From the NCBI GenBank assembly GCA_003152315.1, contig PLZV01000036.1, positions 1 through 64,000 on the forward strand: a stretch of 64,000 bases of DNA, read 5' to 3'. How positions within the stretch are numbered: position 1 is the stretch's first letter; every line of letters starts with the position of its first letter. Made by a program: the position numbers and the translations under genes. The notes under the pieces were generated by a model. It was given only the letters and a program-made list of their open reading frames with translations, was not told the DNA's origin and did not search any database. The stretch is from Verrucomicrobiota bacterium. GTDB lineage: Bacteria; Verrucomicrobiota; Verrucomicrobiia; Palsa-1439. Of the stretch, positions 60,683 to 64,000 are shown one piece after another.

Positions 60683-61366
60683 ATGAGATGGATTTTCACG
60701 TTCACTGCTTTTTACCTTTTGTTCGCCGGGTGCCAGTCTACCCAATCGGTACAGGTCTTGTCTCCTGAGAAATTCGTGGCTGCCACCGGCGGCGGAGCCT
60801 ACAGCACCACGGAAACGAATGCAACGCCGGCGACGAATGCCAAACCGAGGGTGATTGTGCCCGGGGTCACCATCAGCGTGACGGTGGATGAAGATCGCAG
60901 CCTGAATCGCGCGTACTTGATTCCGACCAGCGGGGCGGTTGACTATCCGCCGCTCGGACGGATCGTGGTGGAAGGCCTCACGCCCGACGAACTGGCGCAG
61001 AAAATCCGGGAGAGTTTGGAGAAGGACTATTTTCAGAAGGCCACGGTTGCCGTCACGGTCGAGGCGGTGCCCGTTGGCGGTGGTGGTGGGGTGATTTATG
61101 TGATCGGCAATGTGAATCGGCCCGGGCCCCTGTTGTTGCCGAAAGACGAGAAGTTCACCGTGACGAAGGCGATCATCGCCGCGGGAAATTTCGCGACTTT
61201 TGCGAATGGCGGGAAAGTACAATTAATCCGCTACAATGAAGACGGCAAGAAATACGTCACCTATATCGACGTGGACCGAATCATGAAGCGGGGCGAATTC
61301 GAAAAGGACATTCAAGTGCAAAGCGGGGACTGGATCATCGTGCCCGAGAAACTGATCAACTTTTAG
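60683..61366 (+). CDS. Polysaccharide export lipoprotein (Wza-like)
   Basis: 227 residues from ATG 60683; the frame reaches 60515 but those residues lie in the divergent promoter. Signal peptide with lipobox LLFAGC (Cys ~15). The polysaccharide-export domain begins PGVTISVTVDEDRSLNRAYL, followed by a SLBB-like part (VIYVIGNVNRPGPLLLPKDEKFTVTKAIIAAGN) and IQVQSGDWIIVPEKLINF. It is shorter than E. coli Wza (about 380) and lacks the C-terminal transmembrane helix region, as in many Gram-negative homologues. It forms the periplasmic/outer-membrane conduit together with the kinase next to it. Confidence 0.9.
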   Translation: MRWIFTFTAFYLLFAGCQSTQSVQVLSPEKFVAATGGGAYSTTETNATPATNAKPRVIVPGVTISVTVDEDRSLNRAYLIPTSGAVDYPPLGRIVVEGLTPDELAQKIRESLEKDYFQKATVAVTVEAVPVGGGGGVIYVIGNVNRPGPLLLPKDEKFTVTKAIIAAGNFATFANGGKVQLIRYNEDGKKYVTYIDVDRIMKRGEFEKDIQVQSGDWIIVPEKLINF

Positions 61367-61385
61367 TCGCGGCGCGGACTTGCCC

Positions 61386-63830
61386 ATGATCAATCAGAAC
61401 GCAGGGAACCAAAACAGCGGCGAGAGCCGGTCCGAGAGCGTCGACATCAAGGAGTACATTGTCGTCCTGCTCAAGCGGAAGTGGCTTGTCCTGATTTGCT
61501 TTTTGCTCAGCATGGCCGGCACCACGGCTTATCTGTTCACCCGCCCGCCAATTTATCGGGCGAACGCGAAAATGCGCGTCACCACCGCCGGCGGGTCGTT
61601 GCCGGTTTCCGAGGTGATGCGCGAGGACGAGAGCCGGTTCTACGCGACAGAGATCAACATTCTCACGGGCCAGACCATGTTGCGCCGCGTGCAGCAACGA
61701 TTGCGCAAGACGCCGGAAGAGATCCATGAAAATCTGTTCGACCTGAAGGTGGAGGTCGTCCGTGGTTCCTCCATTCTGCAAGTCACCGTCGACAGTTTTT
61801 CCACGGACTTTGCGAAGGACTTCGCGAACGCGCTTTGCGAAGAGTATCTGCGGTATCGCGACGAGCAGCGCTCCCAGAGCTCCGAGTCGGCGCTGCTGAT
61901 GCTGACGCGTGAGATCAACCGGCTGGGGCAGGAGTTGAAGGGGTCGCAAGAGCGCTATGTTGAGTACGCGAAGGAGCACGATTTGCCGCAGATGCAGGGG
62001 ACCGAGGGAGTTTGGTGGCGGTCGTTCTACATCAGCCTGGCGGATTTTGCGTCCCTGAAAGAACAACTGGCCCGAGCGAAGGCGGTGGCCAATGCCCTCG
62101 ATAAGGATAACGCGGCAGCGGCGATAGCGCTCCTGGACCAATCCCAGCAATATTCGCCGGCACGCGCGACGTCCATCGACACGAATGTGGCTTATCGTAC
62201 GGGACTACCGCCGGGTGGGTTGCTTATGGAGATGGATGGCACCAATTCACTCGGAACGTTAACGGGTACCGAGGATGGCGTCGAGCCGGCCGCGAAGTTT
62301 CCGCTAGAGGCGACCACCAACGCGGATTCCCTTCTGGCCTCCGTGGGTAATCTCACGCTCGATGCGACGAGGAATTCCGGCGACGCGACCCTGGCGCAGT
62401 CCATTGCCTCAGTTGCCGCGGCCACCTCGGATCAGGTCCTGGTGCACACGCTGGTGGATCTCGAGCAGCGGCGAGCCGGTCTCGAGGTGAAGATCCAGGA
62501 TTTGTCGAAGACCCTCAAGGCCCGGCATCCGGCCCTGGTCGCCGCGCAGCAGGAGTTGGACGATGTAAACCAGAATATACGGTTTCAGATGAAGCTGGCG
62601 CGTGACATCCAGAATGCGCGGATCAGTTCCCTGGAGGCCCAGGTTCAATACGCAGAAAAGGGCCTGGAGGAGGCCAAGAGGGAGGGCATGGAGAGAAGCA
62701 AATCCGTGCTGCTGGGGCAAACCATTCATGATGATGTCGAGCGGACCCGTTCGCTGTATAACGCCTTTCTGAACCAATTTACGAAGATCGACGTGTCCCA
62801 GGGGTTTAACGCCCGCACCATTTCTGTTTCGGAGCCCGCGATTCTGGAAGGCGAGCCGGTCTATCCCAAGAAGGTAAAGGGATTATTGATCGCGGGGTTT
62901 TTGGGATTGGGCTTCGGTCTGGCCATCGCGTTTTTCTTCGAGTATATCGACGATTCGATCAAGCTGGCGGAGGAGGTAGAGCGGGACCTGCAGTTGCCGT
63001 TCCTCGGGATGATCCCCGCCGCGCAATGGAACCCCGATGACCTCAGCGTGCATCGACTCGACAAGCTGAAGCAACAGGGCGGCGTGGCTGAATCCTATCG
63101 GGTGGTGCGTTCGGCCATCATTTTTTCCACACCACGCGAGAAACTGCGCTCGATGCTCGTGACCAGCGCCGTCCCGCGCGAGGGCAAGACGACCACCTGC
63201 GTGAATCTCGCCATCGGCTTTTCGCAGGTGGAGGATCGCGTGTTGCTCATCGATGCCGACCTGCGTCGCGGCGAAATCCACAAGTATTTCGGCTTCGAGA
63301 AGGACAAGGGCCTCGCCGATATCCTGCTGGGCGAAGCGATAGCGGAAGAAGTGATCAAGCGCGGCGACGTTGCCAAACTCGACGTCATCACCTGCGGCGC
63401 CTATCCCGCCAATCCGGCGGAGTTGCTCCTTGGCTGGCGCTTAAAGGAGTTCCTCGACTGGGCATACAAGCACTACGACCGCGTGGTCGTGGATTGCCCG
63501 CCCGTCATGGGCATCGCCGACAGCGCCATCCTCGGCTCGGCCGTGGACGGGGTGCTCTTCATCATTTGGGCGGGTCGCACGTCACGCCGCTACGTTCGCG
63601 TGGCGAAGATGACGGCGGTCAGCCGTGGCGCCAAAGTCTTCGGTTTTATCCTGAACAACCTCGAACCTGGTCGCGTCGGCTACTACCATTACTATCCGTA
63701 CTACTACAGCTACTACTCCCGTGGTTACTACTATGCCCACAAGGAAGACGAGGGCAAAGGCGGCGACATCAAGGGCGTTGAGGTGCCGACCCAGGAAGAC
63801 GGCAAGGACGAGATCGACGACGTGTATTGA
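61386..63830 (+). CDS. Wzc-like tyrosine autokinase / chain-length regulator
   Basis: 814 residues from ATG 61386 (TTG 61380 also possible). N-terminal Wzz domain with membrane helices at ~32-50 and ~495-515 and a periplasmic coiled-coil region that holds an unusual non-coiled insert (~255-345). The BY-kinase domain has Walker A AVPREGKTTT (~595), Walker A' VLLIDADLRRG (~620), Walker B VVVDCPP (~699), and a Tyr-rich tail with about 14 Tyr in residues ~762-788 (YYHYYPYYYSYYSRGYYY). It controls polymer length and export by cyclic phosphorylation. The module probably continues beyond 64000; 63831-64000 shows no gene I can support. Confidence 0.95.
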   Translation: MINQNAGNQNSGESRSESVDIKEYIVVLLKRKWLVLICFLLSMAGTTAYLFTRPPIYRANAKMRVTTAGGSLPVSEVMREDESRFYATEINILTGQTMLRRVQQRLRKTPEEIHENLFDLKVEVVRGSSILQVTVDSFSTDFAKDFANALCEEYLRYRDEQRSQSSESALLMLTREINRLGQELKGSQERYVEYAKEHDLPQMQGTEGVWWRSFYISLADFASLKEQLARAKAVANALDKDNAAAAIALLDQSQQYSPARATSIDTNVAYRTGLPPGGLLMEMDGTNSLGTLTGTEDGVEPAAKFPLEATTNADSLLASVGNLTLDATRNSGDATLAQSIASVAAATSDQVLVHTLVDLEQRRAGLEVKIQDLSKTLKARHPALVAAQQELDDVNQNIRFQMKLARDIQNARISSLEAQVQYAEKGLEEAKREGMERSKSVLLGQTIHDDVERTRSLYNAFLNQFTKIDVSQGFNARTISVSEPAILEGEPVYPKKVKGLLIAGFLGLGFGLAIAFFFEYIDDSIKLAEEVERDLQLPFLGMIPAAQWNPDDLSVHRLDKLKQQGGVAESYRVVRSAIIFSTPREKLRSMLVTSAVPREGKTTTCVNLAIGFSQVEDRVLLIDADLRRGEIHKYFGFEKDKGLADILLGEAIAEEVIKRGDVAKLDVITCGAYPANPAELLLGWRLKEFLDWAYKHYDRVVVDCPPVMGIADSAILGSAVDGVLFIIWAGRTSRRYVRVAKMTAVSRGAKVFGFILNNLEPGRVGYYHYYPYYYSYYSRGYYYAHKEDEGKGGDIKGVEVPTQEDGKDEIDDVY

Positions 63831-64000
63831 CGACCGCTGATCCGCGTATTTCCCGGTGCTCCGCGCGCCACACCCCGCGTTTCGTTTTCCTAGTAGCGCT
63901 TTCCAGCAGCTGACGCGGTTGCTTCAAGGCGGCATCGATGTTGGCGCAGACGTTGTACCTGCGGGAGCCTCTCAATAAGGCCAACTTTCGCCTATTATAC

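Noticed and set aside
63769-63984. 71-codon minus-strand frame near the window end
   Set aside because: It overlaps the end of the kinase gene antisense and shows no features. A TATAAT-like word on the minus strand at 63994-63999 lacks a visible -35 within the window.
1-64000. tRNA genes, CRISPR arrays, insertion sequences or prophage
   Set aside because: No cloverleaf, repeat-spacer array, transposase or integrase motifs were seen. This was a visual search; a covariance-model scan could still find a tRNA.

Overview
The window is a bacterial chromosome segment of moderately high GC with densely packed genes, many joined by ATGA stop/start overlaps. It best fits the Verrucomicrobiota or a close PVC relative. 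The main reasons are a 724-residue Gre factor with a very long N-terminal helical region, an extra EF-G-like GTPase, many secreted proteins of unknown family, and a dispersed exopolysaccharide (EPS) locus. This assignment is inference from gene content; there is no rRNA gene to confirm it. I recognised no tRNA, rRNA, CRISPR array, phage or intact insertion sequence.

Region 1 (1-30185) is a mosaic polysaccharide locus on both strands. It holds a Wzx-type flippase, a HAD-like protein split from its partner domain, a DegT aminotransferase, SAM methyltransferases, GT2 and GT4 glycosyltransferases, an O-antigen-ligase/polymerase-like protein, a secreted glycosidase-like lipoprotein, a GT-C membrane protein, a NodU-type carbamoyltransferase, and an MBOAT/SGNH acyltransfer pair. 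A compact six-gene operon follows (22561-30185): DUF362, CapK/PaaK-like adenylate-forming enzyme, bi-domain dehydrogenase, alpha/alpha-toroid-like protein, WecB-type epimerase, WecG/TagA glycosyltransferase. The 14.5-16.2 kb stretch carries decayed gene pieces: two acyltransferase-3 tails and a CinA C-terminal fragment.

Region 2 (30260-33737) holds a TPR membrane protein, an unknown exported protein and an alginate-export-like outer-membrane barrel. The last two have near-identical strong promoter layouts and long leaders. Region 3 (33836-47549) is mostly housekeeping or single genes: Nudix hydrolase, ferredoxin, a metallo-beta-lactamase-fold protein with missing metal ligands followed by a 42-residue basic protein, aldo/keto reductase, DUF1802, FHA, DJ-1/PfpI, ThiD, ComEC, NagA, an NDUFA9-like protein and an EF-G-like GTPase. 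Region 4 (47555-51663) is a GntR/YtrA-regulated ABC-2 exporter operon with a clear palindromic operator. Region 5 (51798-58383) has a glycosidase-glycosyltransferase fusion, two paralogous GT4-like proteins and a polytopic protein. After the Gre factor, region 6 (60683-63830) starts another EPS module with a Wza-like export lipoprotein and a Wzc-like tyrosine autokinase that presumably continues past the window.

Together the genes suggest a cell that builds, decorates (carbamoyl, acyl, methyl and possibly adenylate-activated groups), flips, polymerises and exports a surface polysaccharide. A recurrent regulatory theme is a set of good -35/-10 elements ending only 6-13 nt before ATG codons that lack a Shine-Dalgarno sequence. 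This implies leaderless mRNAs for many EPS genes, while exported proteins have long leaders and strong Shine-Dalgarno sites.
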